Below, one piece after another: positions 53,874 to 62,313 of a stretch of 64,000 bases of DNA. The stretch is from positions 5,660,001 through 5,724,000 of the forward strand of contig NZ_CP045309.1 of NCBI RefSeq assembly GCF_009671205.1, given 5' to 3'. Position 1 is the stretch's first letter; each line of letters opens with the position of its first letter. Both the position numbers and the translations under genes were made by a program. The notes below the pieces were generated by a model. The model saw only the letters and a program-made list of their open reading frames with translations. It was not told the origin of the DNA and made no database searches. The DNA is from Micromonospora terminaliae (GTDB lineage: Bacteria > Actinomycetota > Actinomycetes > Mycobacteriales > Micromonosporaceae).

Positions 53874-56390
53874 TCACAGCCGCGGGTCGACCGGCTCGGA
53901 CTCGCAGGCGAGGATGGCGACGACCAGCTCGTGGCGGCGCCAGAGCGGGGCGTCCTCGGCCAGCGCGTCCAGGGCGGCCAGCCCCAGCGCGTGCTCCTGC
54001 AGGGCCAGGCCGCGCTTGCGGCCCAGCGACCGCTTGCGCAGCCCGGCGAGCTGCCCCGGCCCGGTGTACCCGGGACCGTAGATGATCCGCAGGTACTCCC
54101 GGCCCCGGCACTTGATCCCCGGCTGGAGCAGCGAACCCTTCGGCGAGCGGGCGGCCGGGCCCGCGTACGGCTTGACCACCATGCCCTCCCCGCCGGCCGC
54201 TGTGAGTGACAGCCACCAGTCGGTGGCCGCCGCCACCGCCGCCTCGTCGGCCAGGTCCACCACCTGCCGTCGGGTGGGGGTGAAGAACTCCGGGTCGGCC
54301 GCGCAGAGCCGGTCGGCCAGGGCCAGGTGCCAGCCGTGGTCCCGGTCGGCGTAGCTCGCCCCGGCCCCGGCCAGCACCGCGAACGGCGCCAGCGTCACCC
54401 CGCGCAGCCCGTCCGTCGGCCCCACGTACGCCCGGTAGGCCGCCGAGTACGCCTCGACCTCGGCCGCCCGGTCGGCCATCCGGCCGCGCAGCTCACCCAC
54501 CGGCAGCCCGCGTCCGCCGGCGGCGTCGAGCGTCGCCAGCACCGCCGGCAGGGCCGCCCGGCCGGCCGCACCGACCCCGGCGTACTGCTCGCGGATCAGC
54601 CCGCCCGCCTTCGCCGACCAGGGCAGCAGCTCGCAGTCGAGGAGCAGCCAGTCGGTGCCCAGCTCGGCCCAGAGACCGGCCGCGGTGACCGCCGCGCGGA
54701 CCCGGGCCAGCAGTTCCCCGTCCAGCGGCGGCCCGAAGAACGGCCGCCCGGTGCGGGTGTGCACGGCGCCGCCGGAGAACCGCCCCGGCTCCCGCTCGAC
54801 CAGCACCACGGCCCGCGAGCCCATGTGCTTCTCCTCGCAGACCACCCGGTCCACGCCCGCCGACCGGTAGTCGGCGAACGCCTGCGCCGGGTGCTCCAGG
54901 AACCCCTCGACCATGGAGGTCGAGCAGGGCGCCATGGTGGGCGGCAGCCAGACGAGCCGGTCCGGGTCGAGCGCGTACCGGCTCATCACCTCGAGCGCGG
55001 CGGCGGCGTTCTCGGCCGGCACGGTCAGCGTCCCGTACGCGTGCGTGAGGTGCCGCCGGCCGGTCACGTCGGCCAGGTCGAGCACGGTGTCCGGCCGGGC
55101 CGGCCCGGGCGCGACCAGCGGGCGGGCCGGGGCGTACCACTCCTTGACCGCCGGTACGGCGACCAGCTCCTTCTCCGGGTAGCGCAGGGCGGTGAGCTTC
55201 CCGCCGAAGACGCAGCCGGTGTCCAGGCAGATGGTGTTGTTCACCCACTCCGGCTCCGGGGTCGGCGTGTGCCCGTAGACGACCATGGCCGAGCCCCGGT
55301 AGTCGCGCGCCCACGGGTAGCGCACCGGCAGGCCGTACTCGTCGGTCTCGCCGGTGGTCTCCCCGTAGAGCGCGGACGACCGCACCCGCCCGGACGCCCG
55401 CCCGTGGTAGGCCTCCTTGAGGCCGGCGTGCGCCACCACCAGCCGGCCGCCGTCCAGCACGTAGTGGCTGACCAGGCCGTCGATGAACGCCGCGGTCTCC
55501 GCCACGAAGCTGTCCGGCTCCGCCTCCAGCTGGGCCATCGTCTCGGCCAGGCCGTGGGTGAGCCGCACGTCGCGGCCGCGCAGCTTGCGCAGCAGCTTCT
55601 GCTCGTGGTTGCCCGGCACGCAGATCGCGTGGCCGGCCGCCACCATGCCCATGACCAGGCGCAGCACCCCGGGGGAGTCCGGGCCGCGGTCCACGAGGTC
55701 ACCCACGAAGACCGCGGTACGCCCCGCCGGGTGCACCGCGTCCACCGGGCGGCCCGCGCCGTCGCGGTGCAGCGCGTAGCCCAGCCGGAGCAGCAGCGCC
55801 TCCAGCTCCTCGCGGCAGCCGTGCACGTCGCCCACGATGTCGAACGGCCCGGTCAGCTCGCGACGGTCGTTGAACAGCTTCTCGTAGCGGATCTCGGCGG
55901 CCTCGATCTCCTCGACGCCGCGCAGCACGTGCACCTTCCGGAAGCCCTCCCGGGCCAGCCGCCCGTACGACTGCCGCAGGTCGCGCTGCATCCGGCTGAG
56001 CACCTGCCGGCCGTGCGTCCGGTCGGCCCGGGAGTGCGTACGCTCCCAGGCCACCGCCTCCGGCACGTCCAGCACGATGGCCACCGGCAGCACGTCGTGC
56101 TCACGGGCCACCGCGATCAGCCCGGCCCGGGCATGCGGCTGGAGGTTGGTCGCGTCGACCACGGTGAGCCGGCCGCGGCGCAGCCGGATCCCGGCCACGT
56201 GGTGCAGCGCGTCGAACGCGTCGCCGGAGGCCGACTGGTCGTTCTCGTCGTCGGCCACCATGCCCCGGAACGTGTCGGAGGACAGCACCTGGCTGGGCCG
56301 GAAGTGCCGGCGGGCGAACGTCGACTTGCCGGAGCCGGAGACGCCGACCAGCGCCACCAGGGCGAGTTCGGGAATGTCCAGGACGGTCAT
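53874..56390 (-). CDS. pnkp: Polynucleotide kinase-phosphatase Pnkp (RNA repair)
   Basis: 838 residues in three domains. Kinase 1-175 with P-loop GVSGSGKST (16-24) and RxxxR-type TH(G)RQ; phosphatase from about 180 with GDVHGC (187-192), GDLVDRGPDS, GNHEQK and YGHT of the binuclear metallophosphoesterases; ligase-type adenylyltransferase from about 470 with CEEKHMGSRAVV holding the adenylated Lys. Pnkp heals 2',3'-cyclic-phosphate and 5'-OH RNA ends and, together with Hen1, seals them. It overlaps hen1 (ATGA), as in the characterised bacterial system. Confidence 0.96.
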   Translation of the reverse strand: MTVLDIPELALVALVGVSGSGKSTFARRHFRPSQVLSSDTFRGMVADDENDQSASGDAFDALHHVAGIRLRRGRLTVVDATNLQPHARAGLIAVAREHDVLPVAIVLDVPEAVAWERTHSRADRTHGRQVLSRMQRDLRQSYGRLAREGFRKVHVLRGVEEIEAAEIRYEKLFNDRRELTGPFDIVGDVHGCREELEALLLRLGYALHRDGAGRPVDAVHPAGRTAVFVGDLVDRGPDSPGVLRLVMGMVAAGHAICVPGNHEQKLLRKLRGRDVRLTHGLAETMAQLEAEPDSFVAETAAFIDGLVSHYVLDGGRLVVAHAGLKEAYHGRASGRVRSSALYGETTGETDEYGLPVRYPWARDYRGSAMVVYGHTPTPEPEWVNNTICLDTGCVFGGKLTALRYPEKELVAVPAVKEWYAPARPLVAPGPARPDTVLDLADVTGRRHLTHAYGTLTVPAENAAAALEVMSRYALDPDRLVWLPPTMAPCSTSMVEGFLEHPAQAFADYRSAGVDRVVCEEKHMGSRAVVLVEREPGRFSGGAVHTRTGRPFFGPPLDGELLARVRAAVTAAGLWAELGTDWLLLDCELLPWSAKAGGLIREQYAGVGAAGRAALPAVLATLDAAGGRGLPVGELRGRMADRAAEVEAYSAAYRAYVGPTDGLRGVTLAPFAVLAGAGASYADRDHGWHLALADRLCAADPEFFTPTRRQVVDLADEAAVAAATDWWLSLTAAGGEGMVVKPYAGPAARSPKGSLLQPGIKCRGREYLRIIYGPGYTGPGQLAGLRKRSLGRKRGLALQEHALGLAALDALAEDAPLWRRHELVVAILACESEPVDPRL

Positions 56391-57847
56391 CGGGTCGTCT
56401 CCTCCGTCCGGGTGCTGGTCTCCGTGCTGGTCAGGACGGCGAGCTGGGTCGGGGCGCCCACCTCCGGGTCGTGGTCGCCGATGCCGCTGATCGTCGCCGT
56501 GTAGCCGTGCGTGGTGGCCACCCGGTCGACCCAGGCGGCGAACTCGGCCCGGGTCCACTCGAAGCGGTGGTCGGCATGCCGGAACCGGCCCGCCCCGAGC
56601 CCCTCGTACCGGACGTTGTACTCGACGTTCGGCGTGGTCACGACGACCGTGCCGGGCCGGGCGTGACCGAACACGGCGTCCTCCAGCGCCGGCAGCCGCG
56701 GCGGGTCGAGGTGCTCGACCACCTCCATGAGCACCGCCGCGTCGTAGCCGCGCAGCCGGTCGTCCCGGTAGGTCAGGGCCGACTGCCAGAGCCGGATCCG
56801 GTCCCGCTGCCGCTCCGGCAGCCGGTCCAGCCGCAGCCGCCGGGCGGCCAGGGTGAGCGCCTGGCTCGACACGTCGGTGCCGACGACCTCGGTGAAGCGC
56901 CGGTCGGCGACCAGCGCGGCGAGCAGTGCGCCGCCCCCGCAGCCCAGGTCCAGCACCCGCGACGCCCCACTGGCGTGCAGCGCGGCCAGCACCGCCTCGC
57001 GCCGGCGTACGGCCAGCGAGGCCCTGGGTGCCTCGCTGCCGGCGCCGTCACCCGTGGCCGGCCCGCCCTCGACGCTGTCGTCGGCGGCCGGCTCGTCGGT
57101 GAGGCGCAGCTCGGCCAGGCGGGCCAGCGCGGTGCCGGCCAGGGCGCGCCGGTGCGCCAGGTAACGGCGGGTGATCAGACCCCGCTCGGGGTGGTCGGCC
57201 AGCCAGCCGGCGCCGGCCCGGAGCAGTTTGTCCACCTCGTCCGGCGCCACCCAGTAGTGCTTGGCGTCGTCCAGCACCGGCAGCAGCACGTAGAGGTGGT
57301 TCAGCGCGTCGGCGAGCCGCAGCGTGCCGGTCAGCGTCAGGTCGACGTAACGGCTGTCGCCCCACTCCGGGTACGCCTCATCGAGCGGGATCGGGGTGGC
57401 CGCCACGGCCCAGCCGAGCGGGCCGAACACCCGCATCGCCAGGTCGGCGCCGCCCCGGCAGCGCAGCACCGGCACCCGTACCTCCAGCGGGATGGCGGTG
57501 GCGGCCAGCTCCGGGCGGTCCCGGGACTCGCCGCGCAAGGCCGAGCGGAACACTTTGGCCAGCGCCGACGAGAGCAGGCTGGACGCCGCGTACGGGCGGT
57601 CGTTGACGTACTGCCCGAGCGTGAAGCTGTCCTGCGTGGCCGCCTGCCGGCGGCGACCGTTGCCCAGCTTCAGCGGGTCGACCTCGACCAGCAGCGCCGC
57701 CGTGCACCGCGCCTCGTCCGCCTCGGGGTAGAGCACGTGCGCGGTGCCGGCGGGCAGGTCGAAACTCTGCACGCGGTCCGGGTGCTTGACGAGGAGGTGG
57801 CCGAGGTCGGTGGCGGGGCGGTGAGTCGTGGTGAGGGTCAGCAGCAC
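56387..57847 (-). CDS. hen1: 3'-terminal RNA ribose 2'-O-methyltransferase Hen1
   Basis: 486 residues. Residues 1-240 form the bacterial Hen1 N-terminal domain that contacts the Pnkp ligase; a linker rich in acidic residues and Gly lies around 255-275. The AdoMet domain (about 285-470) has VLDLGCGGGALLAAL, the metal-binding MEVVEHLDPPRL and HRFEWTRAEF residues, in the arrangement known from Hen1. It methylates the 2'-OH at a broken RNA end before sealing, so the repaired RNA resists re-cleavage by ribotoxins. GTG start; the coupled order hen1-pnkp is typical. Confidence 0.95.
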   Translation of the reverse strand: MLLTLTTTHRPATDLGHLLVKHPDRVQSFDLPAGTAHVLYPEADEARCTAALLVEVDPLKLGNGRRRQAATQDSFTLGQYVNDRPYAASSLLSSALAKVFRSALRGESRDRPELAATAIPLEVRVPVLRCRGGADLAMRVFGPLGWAVAATPIPLDEAYPEWGDSRYVDLTLTGTLRLADALNHLYVLLPVLDDAKHYWVAPDEVDKLLRAGAGWLADHPERGLITRRYLAHRRALAGTALARLAELRLTDEPAADDSVEGGPATGDGAGSEAPRASLAVRRREAVLAALHASGASRVLDLGCGGGALLAALVADRRFTEVVGTDVSSQALTLAARRLRLDRLPERQRDRIRLWQSALTYRDDRLRGYDAAVLMEVVEHLDPPRLPALEDAVFGHARPGTVVVTTPNVEYNVRYEGLGAGRFRHADHRFEWTRAEFAAWVDRVATTHGYTATISGIGDHDPEVGAPTQLAVLTSTETSTRTEETTR

Positions 57848-57896
57848 GGTTCTGATGCTCTCAGGGGTGTCGATGCTATTTCGCGGTTGCGGTGTG

Positions 57897-57968
57897 GGTT
57901 TCCGGGGAGCCCGACCCGCTCCGGGCGGTCAGGCTTGATCCCTGCGCGGGTCGGGCTCCCCGGAAACC
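57897..57968. repeat. 23-bp perfect inverted repeat upstream of hen1
   Basis: The arm 57897-57919 (GGTTTCCGGGGAGCCCGAC, then CCGC) is the exact complement of 57946-57968, around a 26-base loop. No open reading frame depends on it. It sits between the LPxTG gene's end and hen1's start. Confidence 0.85.
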
Positions 57969-58033
57969 TGACCTCGTCCGGCGCCGTCCGTGCCGGCTGC
58001 TTTTTCGGGCCTTGGGGGTGACCCGGGAATGAC

Positions 58034-58066
58034 GGTGCCCCGCCTCCTGGGTGGGGGCGGGGCACC
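58034..58066 (-). terminator. Hairpin after the LPxTG protein gene
   Basis: GGTGCCCCGCC (58034-58044) pairs with 58056-58066; it starts 14 bases past the stop of the surface-protein gene on the minus strand. Confidence 0.6.
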
Positions 58067-58080
58067 TTCTCGGTGCTTTG

Positions 58081-59670
58081 TCAGGCGATGAAGCGGGTCT
58101 TGCGGCGGCGGGTCACCACGTAGCCGGCCGCGCCGGCGGCGAGCAGCAGGGCGCCGACGCCGGCGATCAGAGCGGTGTTGGCGCCGGTGATCGGCAGCGA
58201 GCCGCCGTCACCGCCACCCTGGCCACCGCCACCCTGGCCGCCGTGACCGATGGCCTTCACCACGATCTTCGCGGTGTCGTTGGCCGGGTTCAGGTCCTTG
58301 CGGCCGGTCTCGTCCGGCCCGCCGTGGAACAGCTCGACCGTGCCGGCGAGGGTGCCGGGCTGGTCGACACGGAGCGAGAACGGGAACTCCACCTTCTTGC
58401 CGCTGCCCACCACCTCCGGCACGAAGCAGGCGTAGACGGCCGCGCCGGCCTTGCCGGAGTCCTGACCGAACTCGCCCTCGGCGTCGGCGCACTGCTCGGG
58501 CGCCTTCACGGCCGTGGTGCCCTTGGGCAGGGTGACCAGCGCCAGCGTGTAGATGCCGTCCTCACCGCCGGCGTTGATCGCCGCCGGGCCGTTGTTGGTG
58601 AAGCCGACCGTGACCGGGACGGTGGCACCCACCTCGGCGTCCACGGTCGCGCCGTTGGCCGCGACATCGGCCTTCTGGTTGCCCTTGATTGCCAGCTGGA
58701 TCATGGTCTCGTTGTTGGTCGGGTCGACGTCCGTCTGCTGCATCGCGCGGGCCAGGGCCCGGGACGGAGCAGTCGGGTTGAGCTTCAGGACACCCTCGTC
58801 GCCCTTCTCGCTCTTGCCGAAGTCCGGCACCTCCGACCGGAACGCCTGCCAGTCCGCGGGGGTCATCCAGATCGCGAAGCCGTAGTCGGTGTTCGGCGCC
58901 CAGGCATCGCGCGGGACGGCAAAGCCGAAGGAGTCGTCCAGCTTCGCGCTGCCGCCCGCCGCAACCGTGGCGTCGAGCGTGCAGGCGTACGCGTACTCGT
59001 CGAAGTTGTCCTCGAAGTACTCGCAGTTCTCGTACCGCTTGGCCGGAGCGACACCGTAGGAGCCGAAGAAGAACAGCACGGCGCCCTCGGCGTCGGTCTT
59101 GCCCTGGTTGCCCACGGACAACGGCGCCGGGACGGTGCTGCCCGGGGTGCCGGACAGGTTGACGAACGGCTCGGACGTCAGGTCGACGCCTTCGCCCACC
59201 GTCACCGTGGAGCGGTAGGTGGCGGTGCCGGCGCTCGGGGTGGTGACGGTGAACTGGAGCTGGCCCTCCTGCCCGGCCTTCGCCCCGTCCCGCGGCAGCA
59301 CCGCGAGGGAGAGCAGGTCCAGGTCCGGCTCCGCGTCGTTCTTCACGGTGCACGTAAGGACGGCCCCGGTCTCGGTGCAGGAGCCCGGGCCCTCCGGCTT
59401 CTGCACGTCAGCGAAGCCGTCGACCGCACTGCGGTCCACCTTGACCGTGTAATCGGTGAACGGTTCGTCCACCAGCGAGTAGAGCGAGATCCACTTCTCC
59501 GGGCCGTCCGGAGCGACGATGACGTTGTTCGCGTACAGCGAGAAGCCCTCGGCCCCGACCGCGTCGGCGATGGTGGGGTCCGCGGCGAAGGCGGGGGTGG
59601 CGGAGGCGGCGACGAACGCGCCTGCGACGCCCAACCCGGCGAGCCAGCGCCGGGTGGAGTTCGTGAGCAT
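58081..59670 (-). CDS. LPxTG-type sortase-anchored surface protein
   Basis: 529 residues. Signal peptide WLAGLGVAGAFVAASATPAFA with cleavage after residue 29. The mature part has beta-rich domains with paired Cys (CTETGAVLTC, ENCEYFEDNF...YACTL, EQCADA...YACFV) resembling repeated CARDB/DUF11-like folds (NDAEPDLDLL, NQGKTDAEG, TDVDPTNNE). A Gly-rich GGQGGGGQGGGDGG spacer precedes LPITG, a hydrophobic helix and RRRKTR. A sortase would link it to peptidoglycan. No catalytic motif; adhesin or structural role is likely. It diverges from the sigma-LCP pair. Confidence 0.9.
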   Translation of the reverse strand: MLTNSTRRWLAGLGVAGAFVAASATPAFAADPTIADAVGAEGFSLYANNVIVAPDGPEKWISLYSLVDEPFTDYTVKVDRSAVDGFADVQKPEGPGSCTETGAVLTCTVKNDAEPDLDLLSLAVLPRDGAKAGQEGQLQFTVTTPSAGTATYRSTVTVGEGVDLTSEPFVNLSGTPGSTVPAPLSVGNQGKTDAEGAVLFFFGSYGVAPAKRYENCEYFEDNFDEYAYACTLDATVAAGGSAKLDDSFGFAVPRDAWAPNTDYGFAIWMTPADWQAFRSEVPDFGKSEKGDEGVLKLNPTAPSRALARAMQQTDVDPTNNETMIQLAIKGNQKADVAANGATVDAEVGATVPVTVGFTNNGPAAINAGGEDGIYTLALVTLPKGTTAVKAPEQCADAEGEFGQDSGKAGAAVYACFVPEVVGSGKKVEFPFSLRVDQPGTLAGTVELFHGGPDETGRKDLNPANDTAKIVVKAIGHGGQGGGGQGGGDGGSLPITGANTALIAGVGALLLAAGAAGYVVTRRRKTRFIA

Positions 59671-59847
59671 GGTTGGGGGTTCCTCCCGTGAATGATCAGG
59701 TGGAGCCCGTGGAGCTTAAAGAACCGTTAAGCCGCGCGCAGCCCTAGGCGGCGCCGCCCTGCAGATATTGACCGAACGGTTGATCGGCGTTGGTGCAATG
59801 TTCGGGCGGCCTGTGCCCGTCAACAGGGCGGGACACCGGGAGGTGCA

Positions 59848-60330
59848 GTGACGTACGAGGAGTTCGCCGACGCGCGGCTGGGCGCCCTGCTGCGGTACGC
59901 GGTCATGCTGACCGGCGATCCGCATCAGGCTCAGGACCTGGTGCAGGAGACCATGGTCCGGGTCCAGCTCAACTGGCGCCGGGTCGCCCGCAGCGACGCG
60001 CCGGAGCGGTACGTGCGCCGGATGCTCACCAACCAGTTCATCGACTGGCGGCGCGGCTCGTGGGCGCGCCGGGTGCTGCTGCGCGGCGAACCGGACGAAG
60101 GGGTGCCCGCCCCGGTCGACCACGCGCAGGCGGCGGTGGACCGCGACCAGGTCTGGTCGTGGCTGTCCCGGCTGCCCCGGCGGCAGCGGGCCACGCTGGT
60201 GCTCCGCTACTACGAGGACCTGCCCGACGCGGAGATCGCCGAGATTCTCGGCTGCGCCGTCGGCACCGTCCGCTCCTGCATCTCTCGCGCCCTGGCCACC
60301 CTCCGAGCCGAGTACGTGGAGGTCTGCTGA
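59848..60330 (+). CDS. SigE-family RNA polymerase sigma factor
   Basis: 160 residues from the GTG at 59848, preceded by GGGAGG. Region 2 DARLGALLRYAVMLTGDPHQAQDLVQETMVRV and region 4 LPRRQRATLVLRYYEDLPDAEIAEILGCAVGTVRSCISRALATLR are typical SigE-family ECF sigma, common in Micromonosporaceae and Streptomyces. It directs RNA polymerase to its own promoter set. It overlaps the LCP gene by one base (TGATG), so sigma and LCP are translated together. No anti-sigma factor with a zinc finger is adjacent. Confidence 0.92.
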   Translation: MTYEEFADARLGALLRYAVMLTGDPHQAQDLVQETMVRVQLNWRRVARSDAPERYVRRMLTNQFIDWRRGSWARRVLLRGEPDEGVPAPVDHAQAAVDRDQVWSWLSRLPRRQRATLVLRYYEDLPDAEIAEILGCAVGTVRSCISRALATLRAEYVEVC

Positions 60331-61379
60331 TGATCGAGGACGACCTGCGGGCCGCCTTCGCCCGGCGTGAGGAGCTGACCCCGGCGGTCGGCCCGGTCCG
60401 GGCCGCCATCGACCGGGCCGTGGTCCGCCGCCGGCGCCGCCGGCTCCGGCTCCGGCTCGCCGGAACGGCGTTGGCCGTGGTGGCCGCCGCCCTCGCGGGC
60501 TTCACCGCGGTCGCGCCCCGCCAGCCGGACACCGCCGACCTGATCGCCGCGCCGGCGACGCCGCCACCCAGCGGGGCGCTGAACGTGCTGCTGCTCGGCT
60601 CCGACGCGGCCGGCCCCGACGGGAGCCGCCGGGCCGACTCGATCCTTCTGGTGCACCTTCCGGCGGACCGCAGCCGGCTCTACCTGGTCTCCCTGCCGCG
60701 CGACCTGGTGGTGCCGACCCCGGGCCGGGGGACCGCGAAGCTCAACCTGTCCCTCGCCGCCGGGAAGGACCTGGCCGCGGGCTACCAGGAGACCCGGCAG
60801 GTGGTCGCCCAGCTCACCGGCGTACGGATCGACGCCGGCGCGGTCCTCACCTACCGGGCGACCCGCGAGCTCACCGACGCGGTCGGTGGCGTGCCGGTGT
60901 GCCTGCCGACCGCGATCCGCTCCTACCACACGCGGCGGACCTACCCCGCCGGCTGCCAACGTCTCGATGGGGCGGCCGCCGTGGACCTGCTCCGCCAGCG
61001 GTACAACATGCCCGAGGGCGCCGTGGACCGGGATCGCAACGCCGCCCGGTACGCGGCCGGACTGCTCCAGCGGGTCCAGGAGCAGGAAGTGCTGACCAAC
61101 CCGCTGCTGCTCAGCCGGTTGATCACGAAGGTCGGCCCGGACCTGGTGACCGACACCGGGGAGTCGTCCCTGCCGGCCCTGGTCTCGGCGGCCGGGGCGG
61201 CAGCGAACGCCGAGCCGGTCGCGGTCGGCCTGCCGGTCCGCCACGGGACCACGAAGGAGCTGCCGTACGGGTTCCGGCTCGACCCCACCCTGGCCCCGGG
61301 TTTCCTCGACGCGCTGCGCACCGACCGGCTGGGTGAGTGGACCGCCGCGCACCCGAAGCAGGTGACCACCCTGCGCTGA
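60330..61379 (+). CDS. LCP-family protein with anti-sigma-like N-terminus
   Basis: 349 residues. Residues 1-40 (DDLRAAFARREELTPAVG, then an Arg run RRRRRRLRLR) resemble the cytoplasmic N-terminus of membrane proteins that follow SigE sigma genes. One helix (AGTALAVVAAALAGFTAV) then an external LytR-CpsA-Psr domain from about 85: LNVLLLGSDA, RADSILLVHLPADRSRLYLVSLPRDLVV, YRATRELTDAVGG, and a C-terminal DRDRNAARYA with Arg residues for lipid phosphate binding. LCP enzymes attach glycopolymers to peptidoglycan. Its place downstream of a sigma gene is unusual. Confidence 0.88.
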   Translation: MIEDDLRAAFARREELTPAVGPVRAAIDRAVVRRRRRRLRLRLAGTALAVVAAALAGFTAVAPRQPDTADLIAAPATPPPSGALNVLLLGSDAAGPDGSRRADSILLVHLPADRSRLYLVSLPRDLVVPTPGRGTAKLNLSLAAGKDLAAGYQETRQVVAQLTGVRIDAGAVLTYRATRELTDAVGGVPVCLPTAIRSYHTRRTYPAGCQRLDGAAAVDLLRQRYNMPEGAVDRDRNAARYAAGLLQRVQEQEVLTNPLLLSRLITKVGPDLVTDTGESSLPALVSAAGAAANAEPVAVGLPVRHGTTKELPYGFRLDPTLAPGFLDALRTDRLGEWTAAHPKQVTTLR

Positions 61380-61380
61380 G

Positions 61381-61410
61381 GCGGGGCGGGGGCACCGGCC
61401 CCCGCCCCGC
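61381..61410. terminator. Bidirectional hairpin after the LCP gene
   Basis: GCGGGGCGGGGGC (61381-61393) pairs exactly with 61398-61410 around ACCG, between convergent genes. Confidence 0.75.
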
Positions 61411-61416
61411 GCGGGC

Positions 61417-61629
61417 TCAGCGGTAGTCGTCCTCGTCGGCGGTGACCACCCGGGCCTGCTCCATGGCGTCCCAGTCGTCGACCTCGAGCCCTCGCTGCGG
61501 CTCGCCGTCGCCGTCGTCGGGGGTGACCGCCACGGTTTGCTCGACCGCGTCGGCCGGCTCCGCCTCCAGGTCCCGCTCCTCCGGAGCGAGGTGGTCGCTC
61601 GGGGCGAAGTCCTCGTCGGGCTGACCCAT
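61417..61629 (-). CDS. Small acidic protein of unknown function
   Basis: 70 residues from the ATG at 61629, with GGGAGGGA upstream. It is strongly acidic (DLEAEPADAVEQ, VDDWDAMEQARVVTADEDDYR) with no hydrophobic core, and probably intrinsically disordered. The DAxEQ/DAMEQARVV...DEDDYR ending recurs in short actinobacterial proteins whose role is not known to me. Its stop is next to the hairpin that also closes the LCP gene. Its third-position GC is consistent with a real gene. Confidence 0.75.
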   Translation of the reverse strand: MGQPDEDFAPSDHLAPEERDLEAEPADAVEQTVAVTPDDGDGEPQRGLEVDDWDAMEQARVVTADEDDYR

Positions 61630-61767
61630 CGTCCCTCCCTGGATCTCGGTGCGGACAGTCACCACCACACCGTACGGGCTGACCCGGGCCCGCGCTCGGC
61701 GGCGGGCGGAACGGTGGAGTCGGCGATTGTCCCCTCCGGGGGGATCACCCGGTGCCAGGATGGTGAC

Positions 61768-62151
61768 GTGGGCTTCCTCATCCGGCTGGCGATCACCGCG
61801 GTCGCGCTGTGGATCACCACGCTGATCGTGCCCGGCGTGGAGGTGACTGGCCACAACGGTTTCAACACGGTGTTCACCCTGGTCGTGGTGGCGCTCATCT
61901 TCGGCGCGGTGAACGCCCTGCTGAAGCCGGTCATCAAGGTGATCGGATGCGTGTTCTACCTGCTCACGCTCGGCCTGTTCGCGCTCGTGGTCAACGCCCT
62001 GCTGTTCCTGCTCACCGACTTGATCGCCCGCGGGCTGGATCTGTCGTTCCACGTCAACGGCTTCTGGGCCGCCTTCTGGGGCGCCATCGTGATGGCAGTG
62101 GTGACCTGGCTGATCAGCGTCGTGCTGCCGGACAGCCTGGACGAGCGGTGA
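61768..62151 (+). CDS. Phage holin family 4-type membrane protein
   Basis: 127 residues from the GTG at 61768. Four hydrophobic helices: FLIRLAITAVALWITTLIV, TVFTLVVVALIFGAVNALLKPVIKVIG, FYLLTLGLFALVVNALLFLLTDLI and AAFWGAIVMAVVTWLISVVLP. This is the DUF360/phage_holin_4 type found singly across actinobacterial chromosomes, so it is not evidence of a prophage. CAGGAT lies 6 bases before the GTG, a weak leaderless -10. It may be a membrane structural protein; function unknown. Confidence 0.85.
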   Translation: MGFLIRLAITAVALWITTLIVPGVEVTGHNGFNTVFTLVVVALIFGAVNALLKPVIKVIGCVFYLLTLGLFALVVNALLFLLTDLIARGLDLSFHVNGFWAAFWGAIVMAVVTWLISVVLPDSLDER

Positions 62152-62167
62152 GCGGATCCCGGGTCGG

Positions 62168-62198
62168 TTGTGTCCGGCGCGCGCTCCTACGGGATACT
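62168..62198 (+). promoter_or_regulatory. Candidate promoter of fba
   Basis: TTGTGT (62168-62173), 19 bases, GATACT (62193-62198). CGGGA-TACT-TCCCG around the -10 is a small palindrome. It leaves a leader of about 105 bases before the fba start. Confidence 0.35.
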
Positions 62199-62313
62199 TC
62201 CCGCGGTGGACAGCGCGGTCCGGCGCACCCATGGACGTCAGCGGCCGGAACGGTCGCCTTCATGGAAGACAGCGGCCTGCACGGCCGAGAGCGGTAAGTA
62301 AGGAGCGTTCGAC

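Noticed and set aside
61768..62151. Holin-like gene as a sign of a prophage
   Set aside because: This holin-4 type is a common chromosomal actinobacterial membrane protein; no terminase, capsid, integrase or att site is nearby.
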